Positions 26,115 through 34,805 are shown, counted from the stretch's first letter. The stretch: 64,000 nt of DNA from Parvibaculum sp. (GCA_030645235.1 JAUSMV010000030.1:620001-684000), one strand, 5' to 3'. Translations and numbers: made by a program. Notes: generated from the sequence alone by a model not told the origin.

Positions 26115-27050
26115 TCACAATACCTCTTTCTGCATCCACTTCAGATTGTGGAAGCGTTCCTCATCCTTCAGAGCATTCTGACGATAGAGGCCAACAATTT
26201 CACTCACGGCGTCTTCAACTGTCTTTTTGGGACGGAAGCCTGTCGCCAGCAGCTTGTCGGAATTCACGCGGTAAGACCGCGGATCGTTCGACGGCGTTAC
26301 GATGATTTCGGCAGGCACGTGTTTTGCGACAAGCTCGGCAATTTGCAGGATCGAGATATTCTCAAAACCTGCATTATAGACGCCGGTGTGCTCGGGATGA
26401 TCGATCAGAAAGAGATAGAGATCCGTGATGTCATCGATGTGAATATTGGGTCGTGTCTGATCGCCGCCAAAGACCGTGATGCGCCCATTGGTTAGCGCCT
26501 GCATAGTCAGCATGTTCACTGACACATCGAGGCGCATGCGCGGTGAAAATCCGCAAACAGTTGCCGGGCGCACGATTTGCACCACCATATCGTCTTTGTA
26601 GGAGAGCAAGATGCGCTCGCCGCACATTTTTGTTTTGTTGTATTCCGAGATCGGTAGCAGCTCGAGATCTTCGGTGACTTGTTCTTCGTCTTTGACACCG
26701 TAGACGCTGCCGGACGATGCATAGATGAAACGTTTAATACCCAGACGCTGCGCCTTGTCGGCAAGCTGCATAGTGGCAAGACAGGAGATTTCCCATGTGA
26801 GCTGCGGGTTGAGATCGCCGCACGGATCGTTTGCCACACTGGAAAGATGGATGATCGCGTCAACGTCGTCGAGATTGACCTCGTCAATGTTGCGGATGTC
26901 GCCCTGCACAACGGTCAGCGCCGGATGCGGCTGGAGGAAGTTTCCAAACCACATAATGTCAAAGGCCGTGACGCTGTGGCCCTTGGCCAATAGCTTCGGC
27001 ACAAGAACGCTCCCCTTATAGCCGCACGCACCCGTCACAAAAATCCGCAT
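26115..27050 (-). CDS. NAD-dependent epimerase/dehydratase, first gene of nine-gene operon
   Basis: 311 residues. MRIFVTGACGYKGSVLVPKLLA is the NAD-binding loop. IIHLSSVANDP, ASSGSVYG and the catalytic YNKTK (YxxxK, about residues 140-144) are classical extended-SDR features, and ITVFGGDQTRPNIHIDDITDLYL is the usual C-terminal substrate-domain stretch. This is close to GDP/UDP-sugar epimerase-like proteins of glycan clusters. It heads the operon that runs down to 19.3 kb, with gaps of 2-32 bp and several overlaps; the 196-bp gap upstream must carry the operon promoter. Confidence 0.85.
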   Translation of the reverse strand: MRIFVTGACGYKGSVLVPKLLAKGHSVTAFDIMWFGNFLQPHPALTVVQGDIRNIDEVNLDDVDAIIHLSSVANDPCGDLNPQLTWEISCLATMQLADKAQRLGIKRFIYASSGSVYGVKDEEQVTEDLELLPISEYNKTKMCGERILLSYKDDMVVQIVRPATVCGFSPRMRLDVSVNMLTMQALTNGRITVFGGDQTRPNIHIDDITDLYLFLIDHPEHTGVYNAGFENISILQIAELVAKHVPAEIIVTPSNDPRSYRVNSDKLLATGFRPKKTVEDAVSEIVGLYRQNALKDEERFHNLKWMQKEVL

Positions 27051-27246
27051 CCGCCCCTCTCCGCCCGTTTACGAGCGCCAAGGAGGCACTCTATCGTTTA
27101 TCAGAGGCGACGCATGACCGCGCAGCACCGCGAAATCTGATCCGGCTCCAAACTAACCCCATTTGTGGTTAATGAAAACCACCCATACTTTTAGGACTTC
27201 ACTAACTATTTATAAACTTTCGGAAAACAGGCATCCGCAAGCCTAA
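27051..27246. promoter_or_regulatory. Presumed promoter gap of the nine-gene sugar operon
   Basis: 196 bp between the OsmC-like gene and the operon head, both on minus. It is AT-rich in its upstream half. A GTGGTT/AACCAC inverted repeat with a 6-nt loop lies at 27165-27182. I cannot name a convincing -35/-10 pair. An end-of-transcript hairpin for the OsmC-like gene or an operator are both possible. Confidence 0.3.
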
Positions 27247-27717
27247 TCAGGGCATATGCCCGGCAATAACGATCTCTGTGCGCAACGAATTGGCAATGAA
27301 GCATTTCTCATGGGCCTCATGATGCAACGCCGCCAATCCGGCGGCGTCTGGTCCCTCGCCGCCAGCAAAGACGATCACGGGCGCCAGCGTGATTCTCGTC
27401 ATGGCCATGCGTCCGCGGTCGTCCTTGGCCATAATACCCGATGCATCATCGCTATAACTAAGAACGGCGTGGCCCGCCTTGGCAGCCAAGGAGAGAAACC
27501 AGAGCATGTGGCAGGATGAGGCTGAGGCGACCAGCGCCTCTTCGGGATCGACGCCGACCGGATTGGACCACGGCAACGGCACGACCAAAGGTGAGGACGA
27601 GGCTTCGACGACCGCGCCGCCATCAAAATGCCAGCTATGGGCGCGGCTATAGCGGTTGTCAGCAAAGCTCTCGCCCTGCTTCAGCGTCCATTCGACTTTG
27701 ACAACATATTTGGACAT
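27247..27717 (-). CDS. OsmC/Ohr-family peroxiredoxin-like protein
   Basis: 156 residues from ATG 27717 (MSKYVVKVEW). The two OsmC-family cysteines are both present: one in VASASSCHMLWFLSLA (about residue 66) and one in HHEAHEKCFIANSL (about residue 137). The family reduces organic hydroperoxides with this Cys pair. The N-terminal part (AHSWHFDGGAVVEASSSP) fits the OsmC subgroup. It stands alone, divergent from mobA across a 301-bp gap. Confidence 0.88.
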   Translation of the reverse strand: MSKYVVKVEWTLKQGESFADNRYSRAHSWHFDGGAVVEASSSPLVVPLPWSNPVGVDPEEALVASASSCHMLWFLSLAAKAGHAVLSYSDDASGIMAKDDRGRMAMTRITLAPVIVFAGGEGPDAAGLAALHHEAHEKCFIANSLRTEIVIAGHMP

Positions 27718-28018
27718 ATACGAATCCACAGAAGTTTGCGTTTTTTTGATTATGCCGGATATTGCAACCAACATCCATCGGCAGTCCCTGCGGTATTACG
27801 TTTGAAGATCTCTGCTAAACCGACTACGAGTTGTGCCAAAAAGGGGCCGTGGATTGAGGGCATAATTGACCAACACGTCGAGCCGCAACAACCACAGATC
27901 ATTCGTGTCAAGAATATTCAGCTTTTGTGCATACGCGTATGAATATCAGATCACAACACTCAACCAGCATGGTAAAATGATATGATTGAAGAGCTTCAAT
28001 ACGACAGGTGAACAGTAA
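27718..28018. promoter_or_regulatory. Divergent gap osmC-like/mobA with two palindromes
   Basis: 301 bp without a supportable gene. It contains a perfect 12-bp palindrome CATACGCGTATG (27930-27941) and an inverted repeat ATTGAAG-AG-CTTCAAT (27985-28000) just upstream of mobA. Either could bind a dimeric regulator; neither matches an operator I know. Confidence 0.35.
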
Positions 28019-28606
28019 ATGCGCGTTGTCGGTGTCATTCTTGCGGGCGGACAGAGCCGTCGCTTCGGTTCACCCAAGGCGCTGGCACCGTGGCGGGGTG
28101 CGACGCTGATTGAGCATGTCGCGCAGCGACTGAGTCCGCAGGTTGCTGACCTTGCAGTTGCGGGTGATGCGGGGCCGCTCAAGAACATCCTATCGCTCAG
28201 CGACAGCGTCTTTGCTGACAAGGGTCCGCTCGCAGGTGTTGCGGCGGGACTTGTATGGGCGGCGTCGCTGGGGGCCGACTATCTCGCCACGGCACCCTGC
28301 GATGTACCGTTGCTGCCGCAAAATTTTGTATCAATGCTCCTTACTCATGCGAACGCGGAGCACTCATGTTCCATTGTACCGCGCATGGGCAAATTCAGCG
28401 AGCATGCCTGCGCGCTCTGGCCTGTGCGGCGTCTCGCTGATGTCACCCACCGGTTGCAAAACGAGCCGCCGCCCTCACTCCACGAGATGCATGCGATCCT
28501 CAACGTGATCGCCGTTGACCTCGCGCCCGCCGCTCTCACCGGCAATTTTTACAATGTGAATACAAAAGCTGATCTCACCCAACTCAGCAAAGACGAATCC
28601 GAATGA
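28019..28606 (+). CDS. mobA: Molybdenum cofactor guanylyltransferase MobA
   Basis: 195 residues. GVILAGGQSRRFGSPKALAPWRG (residues 5-27) is the MobA nucleotide-binding signature with the consensus Arg and Lys. DKGPLAGVAAGL (about residues 68-79) and ATAPCDVPLLP (about residues 95-105, metal-binding Asp) follow. MobA adds GMP to Mo-molybdopterin to give the MGD cofactor of DMSO-reductase-family enzymes, in the cytoplasm. Its stop overlaps the mobB ATG (ATGA). Confidence 0.93.
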   Translation: MRVVGVILAGGQSRRFGSPKALAPWRGATLIEHVAQRLSPQVADLAVAGDAGPLKNILSLSDSVFADKGPLAGVAAGLVWAASLGADYLATAPCDVPLLPQNFVSMLLTHANAEHSCSIVPRMGKFSEHACALWPVRRLADVTHRLQNEPPPSLHEMHAILNVIAVDLAPAALTGNFYNVNTKADLTQLSKDESE

Positions 28607-29109
28607 CGTCGAGCAATTTTGACAAGGTGGTCGGCATTATCGGCTGGAAAAACAGCGGCAAGACAATGCTTGTGAAGGAACTGCCCCGCCACTTCACCGC
28701 GCAAGGCCTGCGCGTGGCGATAGTGAAACGCGCCCATCACGCCCTTGGTGTTGACCACGAAGTCAAAGACAGTTTCGCACATCGGCAGGCGGGGGCACGT
28801 AAGGTCATTGTCACTTCGGCTCGGCGCTGGGCGCATATGCGCGAGATCGACAGTGAGCGCGAACCCAGGTTGAAAGAATTGACGGAACAACTTTCACCCG
28901 CCGATATCGTTCTGGCGGAGGGTTTCAAGCGCGAGGATCACCCGAAGATTGAAGTCTGGCGCGACACGACGGATAGGCTGCCGGCGGCAAGTGACAAGAC
29001 GATCCGCGCCGTTGTGACGGAAGCAAACCCGACATGCTACAGCGGACCCTGTTTCAATCCGTCGGACATTGAGAACATTGCAAAGTTCGTACTGTCATTG
29101 CGGCGCTGA
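28603..29109 (+). CDS. mobB: Molybdopterin-guanine dinucleotide biosynthesis adaptor MobB
   Basis: 168 residues. The P-loop VVGIIGWKNSGKTMLVKEL (about residues 9-27), IVKRAHHALGVDHEVKDSF with the MobB His/Asp pattern, and IVLAEGFKREDHPKIEVWR (about residues 104-122) are the three MobB hallmarks. MobB is a GTP-binding partner of MobA. The gene's stop codon lies inside the 37-bp repeat that recurs after ectR. Confidence 0.92.
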   Translation: MTSSNFDKVVGIIGWKNSGKTMLVKELPRHFTAQGLRVAIVKRAHHALGVDHEVKDSFAHRQAGARKVIVTSARRWAHMREIDSEREPRLKELTEQLSPADIVLAEGFKREDHPKIEVWRDTTDRLPAASDKTIRAVVTEANPTCYSGPCFNPSDIENIAKFVLSLRR

Positions 29110-29139
29110 ACAGAAAGGATTTGGCTGTGCAGACAGTCC
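29103..29139 (+). repeat. Direct repeat copy 1, left border of ectoine block
   Basis: 37 bp beginning GCGCTGAACAG and ending CAGTCC. It matches 37375-37410 at 34 positions, with two A/G differences and one extra T. It contains the mobB stop codon. The two copies have the same orientation and bracket the whole ectoine operon plus ectR. Confidence 0.8.
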
Positions 29140-29366
29140 AAATCTCTTAGGCGAAGCTAGTCTAGAAAAACCCGCCGAAGGAACCACTACCCGAAGCTCG
29201 CCCCGATGATTGGCTATACAGGTCAAACGACAGAAAGCTTCGCCCACCACAGATGAAGGTGCCCTGATCGCCCCAAAAGCCGTCGCAAAACTTAACATGA
29301 ACTCCTCGTTGCATTATCGACGATTGTCGAAACTGGAATAGGAGCCGTCTCTGATTGTTGAACTAT
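29140..29366. other. Intergenic gap between convergent mobB and MFS gene
   Basis: 227 bp after the repeat copy. Short open frames here have no recognisable content, and I see no clear terminator hairpin with a T-run. Confidence 0.4.
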
Positions 29367-30593
29367 TTATTGCCTCGGCGCATGTGGGTCGAGCGACGCG
29401 GACATAGGTGTGGTGCGGGGAAGTATCTGGTAAGGGTGTTGCAATTCATTTGGCACAGGCACACTCATCCGCTGGCGCCAAAGCGCGAAGGCAAGCGCAC
29501 CGATAGCGCAGAACGAAATGAAGATATAGAGGCCGGCCGGACCGAAAGTCGTCATCGCAACGGCACCGATCACTGGTCCAGCTGCGGCTCCAATCGAATA
29601 GGCGAGCACTAGACCTCCACTCGCGCCAACGCGCTCTTCGCGGGTCAGATGATCGTTTGTATGTGCAACACATAACGGATAGAGCGCGAAGGTGAGCCCC
29701 CCGAAAAGCGCACCCAGGATCAGCAATTGGTGCCCGGGCACGCCGACAAGAATGATACCAATGCAGACGGCGACGGTTGCCGCAAAAGTACCTACAATCA
29801 CTCGACGGCGCTCAAACTTGTCCGACAAAAGCCCGATCGGCCATTGCAGCACGACACCACCCAAAATAACGATACTCATGAAGAGAGCCGCTGCCGACAT
29901 ATCCATACCAAGTCGGCTCACATAGACGGCACCAAGGGCATAGAAGGCGCCAAGCATCATGCCCGTGATCGCCGCGCCGACGATGCCAAGCGGCGAAACT
30001 TCATAAAGGCGGCGCAAGGTGAGCGGCGCGCGCGCTTCGAGCACCGGCTCCGTAATACGCGTCACCGCTACAGGTATGACAGCGAGCGACAATAGGATAG
30101 AGGCTGCCATAAATGGCATGGAAGGCTTCTCATGGTTGAGATTGAGCAGGAATTGTCCAATGGCTTGTCCCGCATAAAGCGAAATCATGTAACCAGCGAG
30201 AACCGTGCCGCGCGCTTCAGGCTCCGCGCGTTCGTTGAGCCAACTCTCGAGACAAACGAAAACACCAGCCATGCAAAAGCCATCGACGAGGCGCAAGCAT
30301 GCCCAGAGACTTGCGTCCTGATAAACAGCATAAGTAAGTGTGCTCGCTGAGAAGAGCGAAACGAATGTTGCGAAGGCGCGGATATGGCCGACACGCCGAA
30401 TAAGTGTCGATACACAGAGCGATCCGATTGTAAGGCCAACAAAATAAAACGTCGCGACAAGTCCGATCAAGATTGGCGCCGTGCCATCCGCTTCAAGCTG
30501 CAGACTGATCAGCGTCGACAGAAACCCGCTCCCCGCCATTAGCATGAAGATAGCAACGAAGAGGCTCCGCACCGGCAAGATGGCTGCGAGCAT
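29367..30593 (-). CDS. MFS transporter, YcaD-like, last gene of ectoine operon
   Basis: 408 residues, about 12 membrane spans. RSLFVAIFMLMAGSGFLSTLISL opens it, and CLRLVDGFCMAGVFVCLESWLNE (about residues 95-117) plus the GLLSDKFERRRVIV loop mark the YcaD-like branch of the major facilitator family. The substrate is unknown for the family. Its ATG shares a base with the stop of the ProP-like gene (TAATG), so it is coupled to the ectoine operon. Export or uptake of ectoine, hydroxyectoine or a precursor is an inference from this linkage alone. Confidence 0.85.
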   Translation of the reverse strand: MLAAILPVRSLFVAIFMLMAGSGFLSTLISLQLEADGTAPILIGLVATFYFVGLTIGSLCVSTLIRRVGHIRAFATFVSLFSASTLTYAVYQDASLWACLRLVDGFCMAGVFVCLESWLNERAEPEARGTVLAGYMISLYAGQAIGQFLLNLNHEKPSMPFMAASILLSLAVIPVAVTRITEPVLEARAPLTLRRLYEVSPLGIVGAAITGMMLGAFYALGAVYVSRLGMDMSAAALFMSIVILGGVVLQWPIGLLSDKFERRRVIVGTFAATVAVCIGIILVGVPGHQLLILGALFGGLTFALYPLCVAHTNDHLTREERVGASGGLVLAYSIGAAAGPVIGAVAMTTFGPAGLYIFISFCAIGALAFALWRQRMSVPVPNELQHPYQILPRTTPMSASLDPHAPRQ

Positions 30594-31999
30594 TAACTAA
30601 TGGCCTCCGAAGTAACGTTGTGAGAATCCATCATCTGAAGCTCGCGCATCGATGCGTTCGTTCCGGGAATTTCGGTCCCGCGGAGCGAATGGCCCGCGGT
30701 TTCAACGACGAACATCAGAGCGATCCCTCCGATCACACAGGCACCCATCATAAGGTAAGCCGGTATGAGCGCACTGCCGGTTGCCGCGATCATCCAATCG
30801 TTAACGGCGGGCGCTGTGCCTCCGAAAAGTGAGGTCGAGATGTTATAGGCGATAGCAAAGCCGGCAAGTCGCACGTGTGTCGGGAACATGGCCGGGAAGG
30901 TCGCGGAGATCGTTGCGAGTTGCGGCACATAAAGAAGTCCGAGTACCACAAAACCGATGATCGCGCCGGCGAAACCCGTGGCCATCAAATGGTAGAGAGG
31001 AATGGCGAGCACAAAGAGCCCAACGAGTGAGAACCACCAAAGCGGCTTACGTCCCACCTTGTCCGACAGATGCCCGGCAAAAGGTAGAAACAGCATCATG
31101 AACAACATGCCGATGATCGGCACAACGAGCGACTGATCCGTCGTCAGTCCAAGTTGCGTTGAAAAATAGGTAGGCATGAAGCTTAGTAGCGTGTAGTTGA
31201 CCACGTTGAGCGCGACGACGAGCCCCGCAAGAGCAAGCAGTGATCGCCGATAGTTGGACATGAGGGTCTTCAACTCCGCGCCGACTTCACGCTCCTGTCT
31301 ACCGGCTTGTTCAATTTCTTGAAATACCGGCGTGTCTTCGATCTTCGAACGCAAATAGATACCGACCAGGCCAAACGGGGCTGCAACAAGAAACGGCAGC
31401 CTCCAACCCCAGTCATGCATCACCTCCTCGCCCATCAAGACCAAAAAGCCAAGCATCAGTAACGCACCAAACGAGAACCCGGCAAGTGTACCGAATTCGA
31501 GAAAGCTGCCGAAGAATCCGCGCCTTTGGTCAGGTGCATATTCCGCCATAAACGTTGCAGCGCCGCCATACTCACCGCCCGTCGAGAAGCCCTGCACCAT
31601 GCGCAGCAGAACAAGCAGTAAAGGCGACCAAAACCCAACACTGTCATAAGACGGAATCAGACCTATACAGAAGGTCGAACCAGACATCATCAGAATGGTA
31701 AGCGAAAGCACCGATTTCCGACCGAACCTGTCGCCCAGCACTCCCCAGAAGAGGCCGCCGAAGGGACGTACCAGAAACGAGATGGCGAATGTCGCGAGAG
31801 CGAAGAACGTCGCTTGTTGCGCATTCCCCGGGAAGAGTGCACCGGCAATGTAAACGACACCATATGCATAAATACCGTAGTCAAACCACTCGGTCGCATT
31901 GCCAATGGCCGAGGCCGCGATGGCGCGCCTCATCACGCTGGGCGGCACAGCGCCTTCAGAGCCAGGAGTGCTACCGCCCGCCGGTCCCGCGACCAACAT
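30593..31999 (-). CDS. MHS-family MFS transporter (ProP-like), probable compatible-solute carrier
   Basis: 468 residues. AASAIGNATEWFDYGIYAY (about residues 28-46), RPFGGLFWGVLGDRFGRKSVL (about residues 77-97) and RMVQGFSTGGEYGGAATFMAEY (about residues 132-153) are the signatures of the metabolite:H+ symporter family, which includes ProP (proline/betaine/ectoine). Twelve spans can be counted. The long C-terminal coiled coil that ProP of E. coli uses for osmosensing is not seen. The ATG overlaps the ask stop (ATGA). Uptake of ectoine-type osmolytes is the best-supported role by family and context. Confidence 0.85.
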   Translation of the reverse strand: MLVAGPAGGSTPGSEGAVPPSVMRRAIAASAIGNATEWFDYGIYAYGVVYIAGALFPGNAQQATFFALATFAISFLVRPFGGLFWGVLGDRFGRKSVLSLTILMMSGSTFCIGLIPSYDSVGFWSPLLLVLLRMVQGFSTGGEYGGAATFMAEYAPDQRRGFFGSFLEFGTLAGFSFGALLMLGFLVLMGEEVMHDWGWRLPFLVAAPFGLVGIYLRSKIEDTPVFQEIEQAGRQEREVGAELKTLMSNYRRSLLALAGLVVALNVVNYTLLSFMPTYFSTQLGLTTDQSLVVPIIGMLFMMLFLPFAGHLSDKVGRKPLWWFSLVGLFVLAIPLYHLMATGFAGAIIGFVVLGLLYVPQLATISATFPAMFPTHVRLAGFAIAYNISTSLFGGTAPAVNDWMIAATGSALIPAYLMMGACVIGGIALMFVVETAGHSLRGTEIPGTNASMRELQMMDSHNVTSEAIS

Positions 32000-33441
32000 C
32001 AGGCGGCTTCGCTTTCGGCAACCGGTGCGACACGAGAAACAATAAGTGCCTCATGCAGTTCACGCACCGCCGCATCGAAATCGTCCGGCTTGATAAGGAA
32101 CTGAACATCAACATTGCGAATTTGGTGCTGGAGCCCCAGCACCTCGATGCCCGCGTTACTCAGGGTCGTCATCGCATTCGCGACGAGCCCCGGCTCGCTG
32201 ATATCGCTGCCGATAACGGAGACCATCGCCACGAGGTGCGCAGAAACTTCCGCGCTCGGGAAGCGCTCTTCGAGATCAGCGATAACACGCCGCACCGCCG
32301 TCGATTTACTCGCCAGATAGTGCGTGATCGTATTGGCATTGGATGACTTGCTGACAATCCAGATCTTGTTCTTCGTCAGGGTATCAAGGATGGCGACGTC
32401 GTATCCCTTTTCGCCCACCATGTCTTGCTCGAAGAATTCGAGCGCAAAGAGCGAGCGTAGCCCTGTAATGATCTCAACGCGCGGCTTGTCGGAAACATAA
32501 TCGCCGCAGATCAGTGTGCCGCCATCGTCGCGTTCAAAAGTATTGCGTACCCGAAGCGGAATACCTGCCTGTCGCAAGCCGCGCCCGGCTCCCGGATGGA
32601 TAGCCTCCATGCCAAGATTGGCCAGTTGGTCGGCAACATCATAATTTGTGCGACCAATCTTGCGCGCTTTTTCCCGGCCAACGAGTTTCGGATCGGCGCT
32701 TGAGAGATGAAATTCCTTATGGATGATCGCTTCGTGCGCACCAGTAAGGACCGCTGCTCGCGAGAAGATAATCTCGGAATATCCGCGATCATAACGGCGT
32801 ACCGTTCCTTCTTTGCTCGCGGCGTAGCCCGTCACAATCGGTAGGACGGTCGAGATGTCGATCGAAGAGAGTGTTTCACCAATGCGTTCGTCGAGTGTGA
32901 GCTTAGCGGTGTCGCCCCACCCTGTCAGATCGACAAAAGCGGCATTTACGTCCCTATCACGCAGCAGCAAGGCCGTGCTGTGCGCACTATGTGCTTCTCC
33001 AAGGCAGGCCAGCATTTCGCGAACTGTTACCAGAGGTTCTGTCAACAAGAACTGGCCATGACGGCGCAGCCGGTCGAGATCCTCCAGACAGATGCGCATT
33101 TCATCAATACGAGTGTCGATGAAGTCATCGGCTTCCGCCCGACTTTCCGAGCGAGCGAACATATCGGCATTGTGAGTCCGCATGGCAGCGCGAACAGTAT
33201 ATAACGCTTCCTGCCATGGTGCCCCGGTATCGTCGGAAATGAAGTGTCCAAAGACGCCAGGTTCACCACTCTTCTTATGCTCCAGAAGAAGGTCCGTGAT
33301 ACCGGCATAAGCCGAGACGACAAATATGCGCTCATAAAGGTCAGCACCTTTGCGCCCACCGATCAGAACATTGTCGAAAACCGTCTCGGTCACGGCCATT
33401 GACGTGCCACCAATCTTCTCAACGCTGTGTGCTGTTCTCAC
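31999..33441 (-). CDS. ask: Ectoine-type aspartate kinase (Ask_Ect)
   Basis: 480 residues from GTG 33441, which overlaps the ectD stop as GTGA; the longer frame to 33477 would run further into ectD. VEKIGGTSM (residues 6-14) is the kinase N-terminal signature (K-GGTS), and FVVSAYAGITD and a C-terminal ACT region (VSVIGSDISEPGLVANAMTTL, GLQHQIRNVDVQFLI) follow. Its fusion-free place inside ectABCD-ask and the VRTAHSVEKIGG start fit the specialised Ask_Ect subfamily, which makes aspartyl phosphate for L-2,4-diaminobutyrate supply and is thought to escape the usual lysine/threonine feedback. Confidence 0.93.
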   Translation of the reverse strand: MRTAHSVEKIGGTSMAVTETVFDNVLIGGRKGADLYERIFVVSAYAGITDLLLEHKKSGEPGVFGHFISDDTGAPWQEALYTVRAAMRTHNADMFARSESRAEADDFIDTRIDEMRICLEDLDRLRRHGQFLLTEPLVTVREMLACLGEAHSAHSTALLLRDRDVNAAFVDLTGWGDTAKLTLDERIGETLSSIDISTVLPIVTGYAASKEGTVRRYDRGYSEIIFSRAAVLTGAHEAIIHKEFHLSSADPKLVGREKARKIGRTNYDVADQLANLGMEAIHPGAGRGLRQAGIPLRVRNTFERDDGGTLICGDYVSDKPRVEIITGLRSLFALEFFEQDMVGEKGYDVAILDTLTKNKIWIVSKSSNANTITHYLASKSTAVRRVIADLEERFPSAEVSAHLVAMVSVIGSDISEPGLVANAMTTLSNAGIEVLGLQHQIRNVDVQFLIKPDDFDAAVRELHEALIVSRVAPVAESEAA

Positions 33442-34352
33442 GTTGCAGACTCCATCAGCGGACCAGACACAGAACACAATGGCTTGGCCTCACGGGATGC
33501 GATGAAGAGTGGACGCGGCTTCGTCGCACCGAATGGCCGCGCCAAACGGTTCGTTACGGCATTGTAAACAATGAACGCATTGGAGCGCCCGAATGGCGTG
33601 ATATTGCCGTTCGAGCCGTGCATCAGATTGCAATCAAAGACAACCACCGTGCCGGGATCGCCGAGCGGTGCCACGATCCCGTGTTCGCCCGCGAGCTCGG
33701 TCAGAATCGTTTCGTCGGGTACGCCGTATTCCTGCTTTTTCAGCGACATCAAATAGTGGTTGTCCGGTGTTTGACCGACGCAGGTCACATATTTGCGGTG
33801 CGAGCCCGGCATCACCATCAATGGCCCGTTATTCGGCGTATTAGGTGCGAGCAGGATCGACATGGACAAGGCGCGCATGCGTGGCATCCCGTCTTCAACG
33901 TGCCAGGTTTCAAAATCAGAATGCCAGTAGAATTCTTTACCTTTGAATCCCGGTTTGTAGTTGAGGCGAGACTGGTGGACATAAATGTCATCGTCGAGCA
34001 GAAATCGTGCGACGCCTGCCAACCGCTCATCGGCTACGAGCCGCGCAAGCTGCGCGTTCTGTTCATGGATGCGGAAAATCGAGCGAACCTCATCGCCGCC
34101 GGACTCGGTGACAATCGTGTATGGATCGAGCGCAGAAGGATCGTCAAGAAGCTCTCTCGTTTCGGACTGAAGGAGCTTCACTTCGTGCTCGCTGAAGACG
34201 TTTTCGAGGATGAGATAGCCTTGCTCTTCGAACTGTACCGCCTGTTCACGGCTCAACGGTGCGGTGACATCCCAACTTCGGTGAACGACGGGATCAAGAC
34301 GCAGTAGCACCTCAGCGCGTGCCGCGCATCGCGAAGGATAGAAATCTTGCAT
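33438..34352 (-). CDS. ectD: Ectoine 5-hydroxylase EctD
   Basis: 304 residues, the normal EctD length. The EctD signature around WHSDFETWHVEDGMPRMRA (about residues 143-161) supplies the HxD iron ligands, and the distal His is in NLMHGSNGN near residue 245, followed by the 2-oxoglutarate-binding Arg (FGRSNAFIVYN). EctD hydroxylates ectoine to 5-hydroxyectoine with Fe(II), O2 and 2-oxoglutarate in the cytoplasm. It follows ectC after 23 bp, so the strain should make hydroxyectoine. Confidence 0.97.
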   Translation of the reverse strand: MQDFYPSRCAARAEVLLRLDPVVHRSWDVTAPLSREQAVQFEEQGYLILENVFSEHEVKLLQSETRELLDDPSALDPYTIVTESGGDEVRSIFRIHEQNAQLARLVADERLAGVARFLLDDDIYVHQSRLNYKPGFKGKEFYWHSDFETWHVEDGMPRMRALSMSILLAPNTPNNGPLMVMPGSHRKYVTCVGQTPDNHYLMSLKKQEYGVPDETILTELAGEHGIVAPLGDPGTVVVFDCNLMHGSNGNITPFGRSNAFIVYNAVTNRLARPFGATKPRPLFIASREAKPLCSVSGPLMESAT

Positions 34353-34375
34353 AAGTTCGAGCCTCTGGATCTTGA

Positions 34376-34789
34376 TTAACTGGCAAGCGCCTGCGCCACG
34401 GCCACGTCAGCTTCAACGGGATAGGCACCCGTCTCGTCATGAACTTCACGACCGGTGACCGGCGGATTAAATACGCAAGCAGTAACAATATCCGTGCGCG
34501 GCCGCACGATGTGTTCGTCATGGCTGTTCAGCGCATAGAGCGTGCCCGGTCGCAAATCGTGGACATGCCCCGTACCCAGATCCTCGATCGTTCCCTCGCC
34601 TGCCAGCACGAAGACCGCTTCCACATGGTTTTTGTAATGCATGTGCAGTTCCTTGCCTGCATACATTGTTGTGATGTGGAAGGAGAAGCCCATGCCTTCT
34701 TCCTTCAGGAGAAGGCGAGCGCTCTCCCATCCACCCGTCACAATGTTGCGGTCAGAACTGCGCGTGTCGTCAAGTTTGCGAATAAGCAT
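34376..34789 (-). CDS. ectC: Ectoine synthase EctC
   Basis: 137 residues from ATG 34789 ([16 protein letters not shown]); the frame continues upstream into ectB but without EctC resemblance. This is the usual EctC length. The cupin core is clear: [32 protein letters not shown] (quoted in part: [15 protein letters not shown]) with the metal-binding Glu, Tyr and His, and [14 protein letters not shown]. EctC closes N-gamma-acetyl-diaminobutyrate to ectoine. It starts 16 bp after the ectB stop, with GGAGAAAACC just ahead of the ATG as ribosome binding site. Confidence 0.96.
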   Translation of the reverse strand: MLIRKLDDTRSSDRNIVTGGWESARLLLKEEGMGFSFHITTMYAGKELHMHYKNHVEAVFVLAGEGTIEDLGTGHVHDLRPGTLYALNSHDEHIVRPRTDIVTACVFNPPVTGREVHDETGAYPVEADVAVAQALAS

Positions 34790-34805
34790 ATGGTTTTCTC
34801 CTGGT

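Noticed and set aside
29095-29298. 67-codon minus frame after mobB
   Set aside because: It overlaps the mobB end and the repeat, and has no coding character.
33399-34307. 302-codon plus-strand frame opposite ectD
   Set aside because: ectD has the full family signature on minus; this frame has none and arises from GC-biased codon mirror effects.
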